A DNA stretch of 64,000 nucleotides, from assembly GCA_019022495.1 (NCBI GenBank), contig JAFEKR010000005.1:2852001-2916000 (forward strand). The letters run 5' to 3'. This DNA is from Epichloe hybrida. Its lineage: Eukaryota > Ascomycota > Sordariomycetes > Hypocreales > Clavicipitaceae. Below the pieces are notes generated by a model. That model did not search any database and was not told the origin of the DNA. It saw only the letters and a list, made by a program, of their open reading frames with translations. This document shows positions 1 to 10,897 of the stretch, piece after piece; positions within the stretch are counted from its first letter, which is position 1, and each line of letters begins with the position of its first letter. Position numbers and translations under genes: made by a program.

Positions 1-1279
1 TGCGTCAACGTCCCATGTACATGGGCGTCATCGGCGCCATGTACGGCATCGCGTCTGTCGCCGGTCCTCTGATGGGCGGCGCCTTCACCGATCATCTCAC
101 CTGGAGGTGGTGCTTCTACATCAACCTCCCCTTCGGGGCCGTGACGGTGCTCTTCATCATGGCCTTCCTGAAACTGCCCAAGCCCAGGGTGGCCGACAAG
201 GAGAAGATGAAGCCGGCGACCCTGGTGGAGCAGATGCAGTCCTTCGACTTGCTGGGGACCTTGCTGTTCATCCCCGGCGTCGTCTCTCTGCTGCTGGCTC
301 TGCAGTGGGGAGGCACCAGGTATTCCTGGAGGGACGGGCGCATCATCGCCTTGTTCGTCGTCTTTGCGCTTCTCATCATCGGCTTCCTCGCCGTGCAGGC
401 TTGGCTCAAGGAGAAGGCCACTGTTCCCCCCAGGGTCTTTCTCGACAGGACGGTTTGGACTTGTGCCGTCTTTGGCGCTTGCTTGGGAGCCGCCTTCTTC
501 GTCATGGTATACTACGTATGTGTTCCCCCCCCTCCGGTCGTCTTGCTTCAGACTCTCTATTGTTTTTGTTTCCCCCTAGAGAGAGAGAGATGGATTCGGT
601 GAAACTAACCAATCCGCCATGCATGCAGCTTCCCATCTGGTTCCAGGCCGTGCAGGGCACCTCTGCCATCCAGTCCGGCATCAAGAACCTGCCCATGATT
701 CTGTCCCTCGTCCTCTTCTCCATCGTCTCCGGCGGACTCGTCACCACCCTCGGATACTACGCGCCTTTCATGATGCTGTCCACCGTGCTCATGTCCGTCG
801 GTGCCGGTCTGCTGTCGACATTCACCGTCGACACCGGCCCCGCCCACTGGATCGGCTACCAGATCATCTTTGGCATCGGCGTCGGTCTGGGAATGCAGCA
901 GACCATGGTGGCCGTCCAGGCCTCCCTCGACAGCTCCGACGTCGCCATCGGCACCGCCATCATCATCTTCTCCCAGACCCTCGGCGGCGCGCTCTTCATC
1001 TGCGTCGCCCAGAACGTCTTCCAGAACAAGCTCGTGTCCAACATTGCCGACGCCAACATTGCCGGCCTGGACCCCCTGAGGGTGGTGACGGTGGGTGCCA
1101 CCGAGGTCCAGACGCTGATTGCCGAGGAACACCTGCCTGCTGTCCTCGCGGCGTACAACGGTGCCGTCACCAACACGTTTTACGTGTCCGCTGCCATGGC
1201 GGCTCTGTCCGTCGTCGGCGCAGCTCTCGTTCCGTGGAACTCCGTCAAGGGCAAGAAGATTGAGATGGCCGCCGCCTGA
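1..1279 (+). CDS. MFS drug/toxin efflux transporter, DHA2 type (5' end outside window)
   Basis: Plasma-membrane proton antiporter of the 14-helix DHA2 major facilitator family, which usually exports drugs or secondary metabolites. The window opens inside the gene, and the frame is open from base 3 ([15 protein letters not shown]). Exon A ends at 515 and intron 516-628 is GTATGT..GCATGCAG. Joining gives [15 protein letters not shown], the usual DHA2 junction, and exon B runs 629-1279 to TGA. Visible family motifs are [20 protein letters not shown] (motif C region plus the WRW helix start) and later hydrophobic helices such as [15 protein letters not shown]. The C-terminus is short and cytosolic ([10 protein letters not shown]). 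The intact exons suggest a working gene. Its substrate cannot be read from sequence. It may serve a metabolite made by genes to the left of the window or by the synthetase at 10.9 kb. Confidence 0.9.
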   Translation, partial: ASTSHVHGRHRRHVRHRVCRRSSDGRRLHRSSHLEVVLLHQPPLRGRDGALHHGLPETAQAQGGRQGEDEAGDPGGADAVLRLAGDLAVHPRRRLSAAGSAVGRHQVFLEGRAHHRLVRRLCASHHRLPRRAGLAQGEGHCSPQGLSRQDGLDLCRLWRLLGSRLLRHGILRMCSPPSGRLASDSLLFLFPPREREMDSVKLTNPPCMQLPIWFQAVQGTSAIQSGIKNLPMILSLVLFSIVSGGLVTTLGYYAPFMMLSTVLMSVGAGLLSTFTVDTGPAHWIGYQIIFGIGVGLGMQQTMVAVQASLDSSDVAIGTAIIIFSQTLGGALFICVAQNVFQNKLVSNIADANIAGLDPLRVVTVGATEVQTLIAEEHLPAVLAAYNGAVTNTFYVSAAMAALSVVGAALVPWNSVKGKKIEMAAA

Positions 1280-2327
1280 GCACTAAACTTATTATTATTT
1301 ACTTGTTTTTTTTTTTTTCGCATCTGATCTGGGGTTTATCAAAGGAATGTATGGTAGACATGGGACAAGGCGGTCTTTTTTTTTTTTTTTTTTTTTTTTG
1401 TGCGATGCTTGCATTCATGTGGAGTTGCTGATTGGGATGCATGGAGTTCATGTTGGAAGAAGTGCCACTCTTGACTCTTGGGCGAATGGACGAACAAATA
1501 CCACACTCAGTTCTCTTTGACAGTTTACATGTAATTCATTGTCATTTGTGATTGTAATCATTACAACTACAACTACACAATTACATGTCGTTGCATTCTT
1601 TTCGGCATATACCGACGACCCTACGGACTACTTCTGTGAGAGAGTCGGGCAAAGCTGAGAAGCACTGAACCAGATGGAAAGGGGGTTGGTTCTGCAGAGA
1701 AAAAGCCCTCCCTTGCGGGCCCGTGTTCTCAACCACGTAGATTTGCTCTGCTGGCCAACCGGGCCGTGATGTATGACACGACGGACGGCCTGCAACAGCA
1801 TCGGCCACACCCTACCGCGGTAGGAGGAGTCCATTCTGGTTCAGCGAGATACTTGGGGCTCCTCGGGTGCCTTGTCGTTCTGGGATTGTCGCGCGGTTTC
1901 GTGTTCCCGACCCCTCTGAGGGCAAGTTATCGTGGGAAAATGTGTGCGGGAACGGCCAGCCACGGCAACTTTGCGCTTGCCCTGCTTGCCTCTGTCTACG
2001 GCGGACTCGGTCGAGGGGGTTGGTTGTCGATCGTGCCATCTTGGCAACGCATGCGGCCGGAAAAGAGGTCGATTCACTCGACGTGGCTCAAGCGATTTAT
2101 TCCCCCCCCGGGAAGTAAGCCGTAACTTGCTGAGATAGCCCGGTTAAATTGATGAGTATTTTACATTGCAGGAGTGCGAATATGAGGAAGGCAGAGGGTA
2201 CAGGGCAAAACCCCTGTTTCAATTCTTTCTGATCGTCAATTCATGGCAATCTTGAATGAACTTGAATGGGTAAGTAATATAGTCTGAATTAGTCGCCCAA
2301 TTGTCAACAACAACCACAAGAACAACT
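1280..2327. other. Intergenic, no gene seen
   Basis: About 1 kb holding the transporter 3' UTR, a run of about 24 T at 1376-1399, and mixed sequence. Open frames here are short, lack family similarity and overlap on both strands. No promoter element is assigned. Confidence 0.6.
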
Positions 2328-2401
2328 GGTTCCGTGGTCTAGTTGGTCATGATTTCTCGTTAACACCGAGAAGGTCCCCGGTTCGAGCCCGGGCGGAACC
2401 A
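2328..2401 (+). tRNA. tRNA-Val (anticodon AAC)
   Basis: A 74-nt intronless cloverleaf. The acceptor stem GGTTCCG (2328-2334) pairs with CGGAACC (2394-2400), followed by discriminator A at 2401. The anticodon stem TCTCG/CGAGA closes the loop TTAACAC, giving anticodon AAC. The T arm contains GGTTCGAGCCC. A T5 run at 2446-2450, and longer T runs after it, would stop RNA polymerase III. A perfect hairpin lies between the gene and these T runs and is listed separately. Confidence 0.95.
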
Positions 2402-2403
2402 AA

Positions 2404-2437
2404 TTGCTGTTGGGCTGGTGCCCTAGCTTAACAGCAA
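2404..2437 (+). repeat. Hairpin just downstream of tRNA-Val
   Basis: TTGCTGTT at 2404-2411 pairs with AACAGCAA at 2430-2437. An inner GGGC/GCCC stem (2412-2415 with 2420-2423) closes a TGGT tetraloop, leaving a 6-nt bulge. It begins 2 nt after the tRNA and precedes the T-rich terminator, so it would be in the precursor trailer. Whether it does anything is unknown. Confidence 0.5.
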
Positions 2438-5217
2438 CTCGATTATTTTTGTTTTTTTCTTTCTCTCCATTGACCCCCTTTTTTTTTTCTTTTTTTCTTG
2501 GCATGGTGGGAGAAAAACCCGAATCATAAAGGCAGAAGACATACTTTGTAGCACTGGTCCGTATTTCTAGCCTATTTAGGTCAGACAAAACCTAATCCTG
2601 TAGTCTCAGGACGATTCAAATTCTCAAAGTCCAAAGTTCATAAATGTCATATATATGCTCATTTCTGCAAGACTCTGGGCCACGGAATCGATGCAAGTCC
2701 CATGACCCCCCGTCGAGATGGGAGCAGCACCTTTCCGCCCGAGTGACCAAGTGACCACCTGTACATACGGCGTAGCAGGCCTATTACCGTCGATGCGTGC
2801 CGGGCGGAACGCGTCGACTAGAATCGTCAACCACGATAGACCTGCCGACAGTCGGGGAGGAGAATCCGCACACGTCGGTCTGCAACACCATCGGGCTGTT
2901 GAAGACAATATGATGGTCCTCGGGAACCATTTTTGCCCTCTCCAACTTGAGACGGCCGCGTTCTTGTTCACCCACCCACCACAAAACAAGGTCGCACCCC
3001 GTACACAGGTCTGCATCTTCCTGTGTTCACGTCCGGACATCTCAGGCCAGGCCGCGTGATCCCGGGACGGACTTGGATCATGAGCGAACAAGCAGCTCTC
3101 TGATGGGGGGAGGGGCCAAGCTTGCCACCGTGAACTCGGCAGCAAAGTATGACGGTGTGACCCAAGTCCCCCTGACCGATGCCAAATCAGGGTCGTACAT
3201 ACGGAGTACAATACATGTATCTGGGCCCCGACCAAGATGGCTTTCTCGGGAGGCAAAAAAGCTACGCTGAGGCCCATGAGAAAACTTGACCCCCTCCTGC
3301 GACAACAAGGTTTACCAGTTGCCTTGGATCGTCCGACTCAAAAAAAAAAAGGATTCACATATGTGAGCTTACTACTGTTCCCAAAATAGGACCGAAACCC
3401 AGTCCAGAACTCCACAGACAACCTTTTTGTCAGATCCGCAACCACGAGAACCCCGGGTGGTGCCTTTTCCTTCTTTTGTCTCCCAATGAGGAATATCGTG
3501 ATGGTATGGCGTCTTTTCGAAAAGCCCGCCTCCAATCGGCCTTTCCCCCTGCCCTGGTCTTGTCTACCTGGGCTTCTGCAACCGGCCCAAGAAATGGGGT
3601 GTTTCCGAATTCCACGGCCCCTGTCATAGCAAGCCGCGTTAGATCATCAGACGGGGGGGGGGGCATGCAAGTCTGACCCGATCCTTGTGTACGGATCCGT
3701 ATGTATTATTCAGCCTACGGAGTACTCCGTACGGAATACTCCCTAGACAAGGTCTCCCCAAACTAACCGTATGACCCTAAAAGAAATTTACAACAGGTGA
3801 GGGGCTCCGCACGATGCAACGCAGGGCCACGGGGGTAAAGACCCCAGTCGTAAGATGCTTATACATACATAGTTTTCTCAATTTCTCTACAGTACGGAGC
3901 AATGTGAATCCACCTTTCCAGCTCAGCTGGCTCAGCTGTCTTTCACCCGGACCATGTAAAAAAAAAAAAAACAGCCTCTGTAATCCGTAGGTAGTCCTCT
4001 CTATTCCGTAGTCTGCAGGAGACGGCTGCGAAAAAGGGAAAAGGGGGGGGGGGGTTGCCAAAATGCAACAAGACTATACTTATACAGACCAAGCTATTTC
4101 ACAGCCAAGTATGTCCCACAGATGGTGAACCCCGCCGAGGAAAACGGTCCCGAGAAAGGAGCACGTGCTACTATCGTGCCAAACGGAGGAGTGCGAGTCC
4201 AGAATGTTACACCGAGCACATGATGACGGCAATGTGTCCTGCGCGCGCAAAAAGTCCCGGGGTGTTGGTCATCGATCCATCCGACGGCCCAAAATTTTTT
4301 TTTTTTTAAATTTACCGTGAATCTAACAGGCTACATATGTAATGTACATGTAGGAACAAGGGTCCATGGCAATAAGCACGGAGGAGTCTGCGATAGAAGA
4401 GCCCGCCGGGATGGATATGTTATGTATGTCAGATGGAAGCGGGTATCCCGCTCCCTACCAATCACATCTAGAAAAGTCTGGAGGAGAAACCGAAAAATGG
4501 GTTATTTTCTGACTGTTCTTTTTTTTTTTTTTCAACTGAAGAATCCAGCTCATGCCGCGTACCACTCACTGGTTAGGTAATGGGAACATGGGGTTCACCA
4601 GATCCCCTCCTTGACTTTGGCTTCCGGAACATGTCCGAGCTCAGGCCACGCGACAACCTCGGTGGCCGACTATGGTTACACTATTGCTCAGATGGGATTT
4701 TCCCCCTCATTCGGTAGAAAGGCCATGCGACGCGTGCCAAAGAGAAATCCATCCAACTACGGAGTATTCCTGTCCGAGAAAGACCCTGATGGCGCCGTTT
4801 TGAGTAACTGTGGCAGGCCTGGGTTGAGACATGAGGTGCCGAATCTAGATGGTAACGCAAGACACAAAAAGGTTTTAAAAACATGGAAGGGTGTGTTCCA
4901 CTCGGCAGAAACATTCTGGGGTATGGAGAACAGTCTCTCATAGGATGAGAATATAATAGTGGGCTGTGAAGCAAGCTATTTCGTTCACCAGAAAGTGAGT
5001 TCTGCTCGATTGAAAACCATGACATGGAATCTCGCAAACACCTGCCATGATGAATTGCTAGAGAGAGCAGTCGTCCTCAAGTTCCATCATGCCAAGTCTC
5101 AATGTCAAATACCTGCGGTGAGAGCTAGTGTGTAATTTGAAATATTCTGGGAAATATCCCTCAACTCTCTCAATGACCGCAAAACAAAGAACAATGGGCG
5201 ACTCAGTCGCCCGTTAA
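2438..5217. other. Intergenic, 2.8 kb, no supportable gene
   Basis: Only short overlapping open frames without domain features. It holds several copies of the short palindromic motif TACGGAGTA/TACTCCGTA (near 3199, 3717 and 4759) and poly-A/T runs (3341, 3958, 4024, 4298, 4520). No RNA gene or TIR element was recognised. Confidence 0.6.
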
Positions 5218-6470
5218 CTAGTGCCTTCCGAAGAGCTTACCCAATGGGTTTCGTGATTTCTTGTTCGAATGCGTACTGGCAGGCCAATTGTCACAGTGAC
5301 ACTTGTTTACGTTTTGGCCGCCTGTCATGGTGGCCTCGATGAGGTCGTACCCGATCTCGAATCTTAGTCCGTGCGGGCTATTGATGCTGTAGGAGCTGAC
5401 TGCATGCATTCATTCACTCTTTAGTTAGCATTGCATTTGTTACTGCATGATAGATCTAGGGTTGCCTGTCCGGCAGAAAACCAAGGTACTTACACCAGTC
5501 CTCGGTAGCCTCGGGGTGAGGGCCTATGAGACCGACCCAGCCCTCACCAAACTTGTTCAAGGACGAGGCCACTCGGCCGCTCTTGGAATAACGAGCGAGA
5601 ACAATCGACTCGTCGCTGTCGGTGAAGCCCTTCATCACGGCTCCTTCTTGGAAAAACACCCATTGATCCTGTAGGATCTGGCCTGCGTTGGGCCCCGTCG
5701 AAAAGTTCCAGTCAACCTGAATGATGGTGTCTTTGTCGTGCTTCACTTGGGCTCCCTTTTGGTCGCATTCAGAGTCTGTGTCGGCGCCACGTGGAAGAAG
5801 TCCGAACCCCGGTGAGTGACCGGCCAGGTACGCTCCTAGACAGAATCCGAGGTAACGGCCACCACGAGAAACAAATTCTCGAATAGCAGGGGCGTAAGAC
5901 TTGGTCTGGGCCCAAGCATACTCCAAGTCTACGCAAGAACGCCATGTTAGTAATACGCCTACTCAACGGATAAAACAAAGCCACAAAACTATTGATAGCG
6001 CAGCGCGCATCTCGTTTCAAGGGCTGCCAAAAAGTGGCCAAGTTTTGTCCCGAACCTTGCCAGGACAGCAGGAAACGAGCAAGACACCAAGCGCAAAGCT
6101 AACGAGAAACAAGGACCCCGACAATTTTTTTTTTTTTTATTCATACAATACCCTCACATGAGCAGAAATCGATTGATCAACATGCATATCATAGATGTGG
6201 TGGAACAAGGTCTCGCCTTGTAGGGATACTGAGGGGCTCGGGTTGGCAAAACGTACCAGGGCCACCGGGCTGAGCATAAAGGTCCACGGAGCTCAAGGCC
6301 TCTCTGGTAATATCGACGGTCTCCTTCGGGCCTGCATATTGCACCTCAAAGTTCTGGGGGGACGATTCGAGCAGCTGCGCTACTGCTTTTGACAGGTCGT
6401 CATCGCCAGCTGGGCCTCGATAGACCAAGGCTCGAGGGCGACGGGCGAAAGTGGCTGTAGATACATCCAT
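5218..6470 (-). CDS. BPL_N-type glutamine-amidotransferase-like protein
   Basis: Predicted cytosolic protein of about 276 aa with the fold found at the N-terminus of biotin-protein ligases (BPL_N, class I amidotransferase-like). Three exons: 6470-6257, 5928-5494 and 5399-5218. Intron 1 (6256-5929) runs GTACGT..GTAG with a perfect TACTAAC branch point, and intron 2 (5493-5400) runs GTAAGT..GCAG with GCTAACT. Splicing restores AQPGGPDLEYAWAQTKSYAP, a family hallmark. The nucleophile elbow is GFCLGAYLAG (Cys is the candidate nucleophile), and HPEATEDW and GYDLIEATM follow. ATG 6470 is chosen because the upstream in-frame start at 6488 is TTG. There is no biotin-ligase catalytic domain, so it is a stand-alone version. 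The substrate is unknown. A further 5' exon cannot be excluded. Confidence 0.85.
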
Positions 6471-8428
6471 GGCGAAAGCCGAGTGCAAATCGACGACAGA
6501 GCTGAGCTTGGGATGTTGCTATTGCCAATATGGAACGGGTGGCCTGGTCGCGAGTTCTCCTTGAAATACGCCGCCAGAAAGCGCGACGGAAACGTTGACT
6601 CACGTACTAATTTGCTGGCGTCAAGACTTACCAACCTGGTCCTCGGTGTCTGTGAATGCAAGGAAGTGCTCTGTCGTGGCGTGTGATTCACGAGCTACTT
6701 TGCGAGCTAATGAAAATGTACTCCGTAGCATGTATGCCCAACATCTGGTCCACTACTAACTACTGTCCTCCCCTGCTGGCCTGTCAACTCTCATCAGCAT
6801 CGGCATTGGCCAGTTGAATCTAAACGCAGATACAGATAATACGAGAATGGGACGGGGCGGGAAAAAAAAAAAACCAACGGGCCTGCGCCGCCGTATCGAG
6901 CCGCCCCGTGCCGCAGCTGGGAACCAGATTCGGTGGTAAGGGGCCAATAAACGTACCTTGATGCATGCATAAACAAGCCAGCAAGTAGATATTTATGTAG
7001 GCTGACAGGCACACGGGATGATTACCGGGTCGCGTATGGATCGTCTGGATGCTACTATATGTACACGTCATGTCCGCTTTGCTGGTCAGGGGGTGTGATC
7101 GTGAGATTAAAATCATGGTGGATCACGTGCCAAGGCACAATGCCGCACAATGCCTGTCGGGCGGGGAAAGGAGCCGTCCAGATAGCGGCCAATAAGAAGC
7201 CGTGGCGGTCCAGGACAAGAAAGATGCAAGCATTTTTTTTTTTTGTGCCGTCGGCGAACGGCTGGCTGGAGCTCGAGCTGAAATGCGTGCACGGCCTAAT
7301 CAGGCTCGGGTTACGGACGTATTATGTACATACGGAGTACATGTATGTTTTCTTCTCCTTCTTCTCCTTTTCCCTGCCTCCCACCTCCCACCCTCCCTGC
7401 AGTGTACATACCTAGTGTACCCGTTTGGATGCCCGTCTTATTGAAATTGCAACCGCACAGCGTGGCAACGGCAACAAGTCGGTCGAGAGCGATGGGACTT
7501 GGATGTACGCATGGAATGCGGGATGAAAGAGGAACCTAGCACTCGTGGAGTACGACGTACTACATACATTGTATGTTAATATCAACCAACACGCGAGGCG
7601 AGGGTACCGAAGCGGAGGAACAAGAGGATGGGCATGTGCAAAGCATACTCCGTCGAAGAGGTAATGAAGTGTGCGCGAACCCTGCATGCGATGGCAAAAC
7701 ACGTCCCGAATTGGCAATTTTAGGGCGCGAAATAGAAGGAAGATACGTTGAAGCCGAAGGAAGGCTCAAAGGGGGAGACATCTGTGGACCAATCCGTCTC
7801 ATTAATACGGACAAAGGTGAGCTCGCCCGCCAGTGACGTATGGAGACAAACGTTGGTTGATTGCGACTGCAGCGATAAAAACCCGCATAATGCACCGCAT
7901 CGTGTTGCACCGCATCGTGTTGCACCGCATCACCACATCACCACCTCACATCACCCTCAGCCTACACTGGGAAAATGTTGGAATCAGTGGTTGTTGGTGA
8001 GTGTTGCGAATAGGGAATAGGGAATAGGGCATGGCAACTAAGCTCTGGACGAGCCAGATCCGAAACCAACAATGCAAGCAATTGATGACACGTTTGCCTG
8101 CGTGGATGTGGATACGACAAAGAACCCGGGGGTTCGGTGCAAACAGGCATCCGGACCCACGTACCTCGGTATATACATTCGTACATGTATATATGTATGT
8201 ACATAGGTATGTATGCACGGAGTATGTACGTCCGTACTTGAACGAGAGGGTCAATTGTGGGTTGCGGCAGTTGGAGGCATCAGTGATGAGCAGCATTTGC
8301 ATACCATTTTTCCGGCATCCGACTTGTGAGCGGACTCCGACTCGCAGCCAATGAGTCTCGCGCGTGTGTCAAAGTGTGGCGAGTGCGCCCGCCCGCTCTT
8401 GCCGGTTGTGCCTGTTCCCCCAGGCAAG

Positions 8429-8483
8429 GTGGCAGGCAGGTGGCAGGCAGGTGGCAGGCAGGTGGGAGGCAGGTGGGAGGCAC
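8429..8483 (+). repeat. 11-bp minisatellite, 5 units
   Basis: Five tandem units of GTGGCAGGCAG. The last two are variant (GTGGGAGGCAG and GTGGGAGGCAC). It lies in an intergenic region and should be length-polymorphic between isolates. Confidence 0.85.
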
Positions 8484-10590
8484 GCAACATTACTTTCTCC
8501 TCCTTTGTCTCGCTTGTCGTTTGTGTTTTTCCCTTTTTTCTTCACTCCCCATGAAGCGGCCATCCAAGTTTTTAGAGCCACTGTACGGTGGATGCCAAAT
8601 TATCTCTGCGTACCTCGTCTCCCTGATGGGTGGTAAAGTACCGCTCAGTCTATCCACCAATCATCAACTCCGCCTTCTCGGACCCGAATTCGCAGGTCCC
8701 CCCATATGCGGCTCCGCTGCCACACCCATTGGCCCCGTCCCAGACACGAGATGGGGCGAATGCCCTGAGACCTTGTCAGCCCCAGTTCAATTGCTAAATT
8801 TGTGTCTGGTCTGGTCTGGTTCTCACGGGGACTCCCGGTCATACTGGGAATCTGACTAGGCCTAATGTAGGCCAAGGCCAGGCTGTCACTCCAAAGCTCT
8901 CGCGCCTTTCTCCCTTTGTTCCTTTTCTCAGTTGCCAAACCACCACTTCTCTTCACGCGTGTCAGCATTGGCGTGACCCTTGCACCTTCGTCTTGATCTC
9001 ATTTCCCTTCCGTTCAGATCGGCTGTCCACTATTTTCACCCTTTTCGGCCTGACATGGAGAACCGACCGGATTATGGGTGCACACCCCTCCTCTGCCTGC
9101 AAGCGCGAGAACCCCTGATGCTCACCTGATGCTCACCAACAAGGTGACGATGAAATGAACGACGGCTCGATTTTCTTTCATACCCATCGTGTCGCAATCC
9201 TTGCTGGCACCACCACTTGTCATCGACTGGATCCTGCCACAAACCTGCAGGCCGGGGCTTTAGCTTGGAGCATATTTCTCAGCTTCTGCTCTACGAGCTC
9301 TACGAGACCACTAGGATCGCACGGCAGCTGCCTGTACTTGCAGCTTCTTGGAATTCTCAGTAACGCGGTGAAGCTCTTCGTAGCAACTCATCGCAGGCCA
9401 CGGCTCGCAATGCCGACAACCCTTTCCAGGGCAAACTTGCTACGTCATGTAATAAAACAGCCTCTGTCCACAATTTCCACCGGGTTTACTCAAGTAAGTG
9501 AGAGAGGAAAAAAAAGAAAAAGGTCAATCGCAAGTTCAGTGCGCTCATTGGCTTCTATTTTAGCTCGTGAAGATCAATGGGTGCGCGGATCTGCTTTGCC
9601 GGGCTTAGTACCACTGCCGCTGCTAGTCGAGTGTGTGTGTACAGTGTGGGAAGCTTATTTCACCGGTGTACGGCCATACTGGGCGGACTAGGGAGTACAC
9701 CGGATCGTGTCTAGACTACGTAGTAGGCACAGTTAGTGGTCGCCGTTCGTTGTCGTGAGTGGAAACATCATCCTCATAGACTCAGCTGAAAGTGGGTAGT
9801 TCGGTACTGGAAACGACGTATCGAGATGAATCGACTCCCCGTGTACCAAATGCTTCTCGGGAGGGAAAAAAGCCATGGCGCGAATAAACGTAAAAAAAAA
9901 TGTCCAGGAACAAACGCCACGCACCGACACACACACTTAGCGCGCGGTCCCTCCCTCTCTCCACGCTCGTCATTTTTATGCTCTGGCTGGATGTTTACTT
10001 CCACTTGCTTTTTGGGGGGGGGGCTTCCTCCTGCAGCCCACGGGTGAGCCGACAGCACTAGCTGGGCCTGTCCCCTTTCATCGTCATACATGAAGAAGAT
10101 TCGCAATAGTAGTTGCTTATGTAGGGGGGCAGGGGGGTGTCCGGCGATGTGACCCTTTGGACGGAATTGGAGTTATTACCCTGGTCCGTAAAAGCCCCAA
10201 GTCCTTTCCCTTGGATGACTGTTATTGGTATGCAACCTGGCTTTCAGACTCTTTCTGTCAGCATGACTATCCATTGATGGAATACCATCATGCTGACGGA
10301 AGAGCTAGCTGCCTGTCAGAATCAGGAGATGACGGATGTCGTCCGATGACAAAGTACCACGATTCTGGGCCGCATTCAACCGTTCCATTCTTGTCCCTTA
10401 CCTTGGATCCTCATGTCAGCTTTTCGAACTTCAACGCCACGGCTCGAACAAATATATAGTGGCTTGAGACACCCTCGACTTTTATCTCGTGTTGGTAAGG
10501 CTCCATTGGCACCACAGCAGCTCGCAAAAACATTTCCTTCCCGAGCCGTTTTCCACCACGTGGAGCAACTGTCTTGCACTTGGTACTTCC

Positions 10591-10624
10591 ATCTCTCTCT
10601 CTCTCTTTCTCTCTCTCTCTTTCT
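10591..10624 (+). repeat. CT-rich microsatellite in synthetase upstream region
   Basis: An almost pure (CT)n tract with two TTT interruptions, about 275 bp before the start codon of the NRPS-like gene. Such tracts are frequent in fungal core promoters and 5' leaders; no specific regulator is claimed. Confidence 0.7.
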
Positions 10625-10897
10625 ATTCATTGCTTTTGAGCAACTTTAAATATCTCCACATCCCCGGTCCAACAACAAGAAAAGTCTTGTCCACTCTTGT
10701 GTCCCCTATTGCTGAAGCATCTGACCTGGAACACAGTCTACCCAGCATTGCTGGCTTGTCTCAACAAACCCACTTACCGTATACCTTCACTCGCCTCGTA
10801 TCAGCAACGGCTCAACTCACTGCTGTTGAGCAGGCTGCCGATAGCATCACGCTGAACGCGCCTAGATGTCGTATCTCTCACAGCACACACAGCAACA

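Larger units (their letters stand above)
6471..10897. other. Long intergenic region upstream of the NRPS-like gene
   Basis: 4.4 kb between divergently read genes, with no credible gene. It contains an 11-bp minisatellite (8429-8483), a CT-rich tract (10591-10624) in the probable leader of the synthetase, a small repeat of GCACCGCATCGTGTT type around 7890-7935, and several TACGGAGTA-type palindromes (7333, 8215). The last 250 bp before the ATG at 10898 are pyrimidine-rich, as in many fungal promoters. Confidence 0.55.

Noticed and set aside
107..628. Frame from 107 continuing into the transporter's second exon
   Set aside because: Only the part from 629 belongs to the gene. The earlier part is a shadow in another frame and crosses the intron.
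1766..2125. 119-codon plus-strand frame after the transporter
   Set aside because: No family resemblance; frames of similar length overlap it on the other strand.
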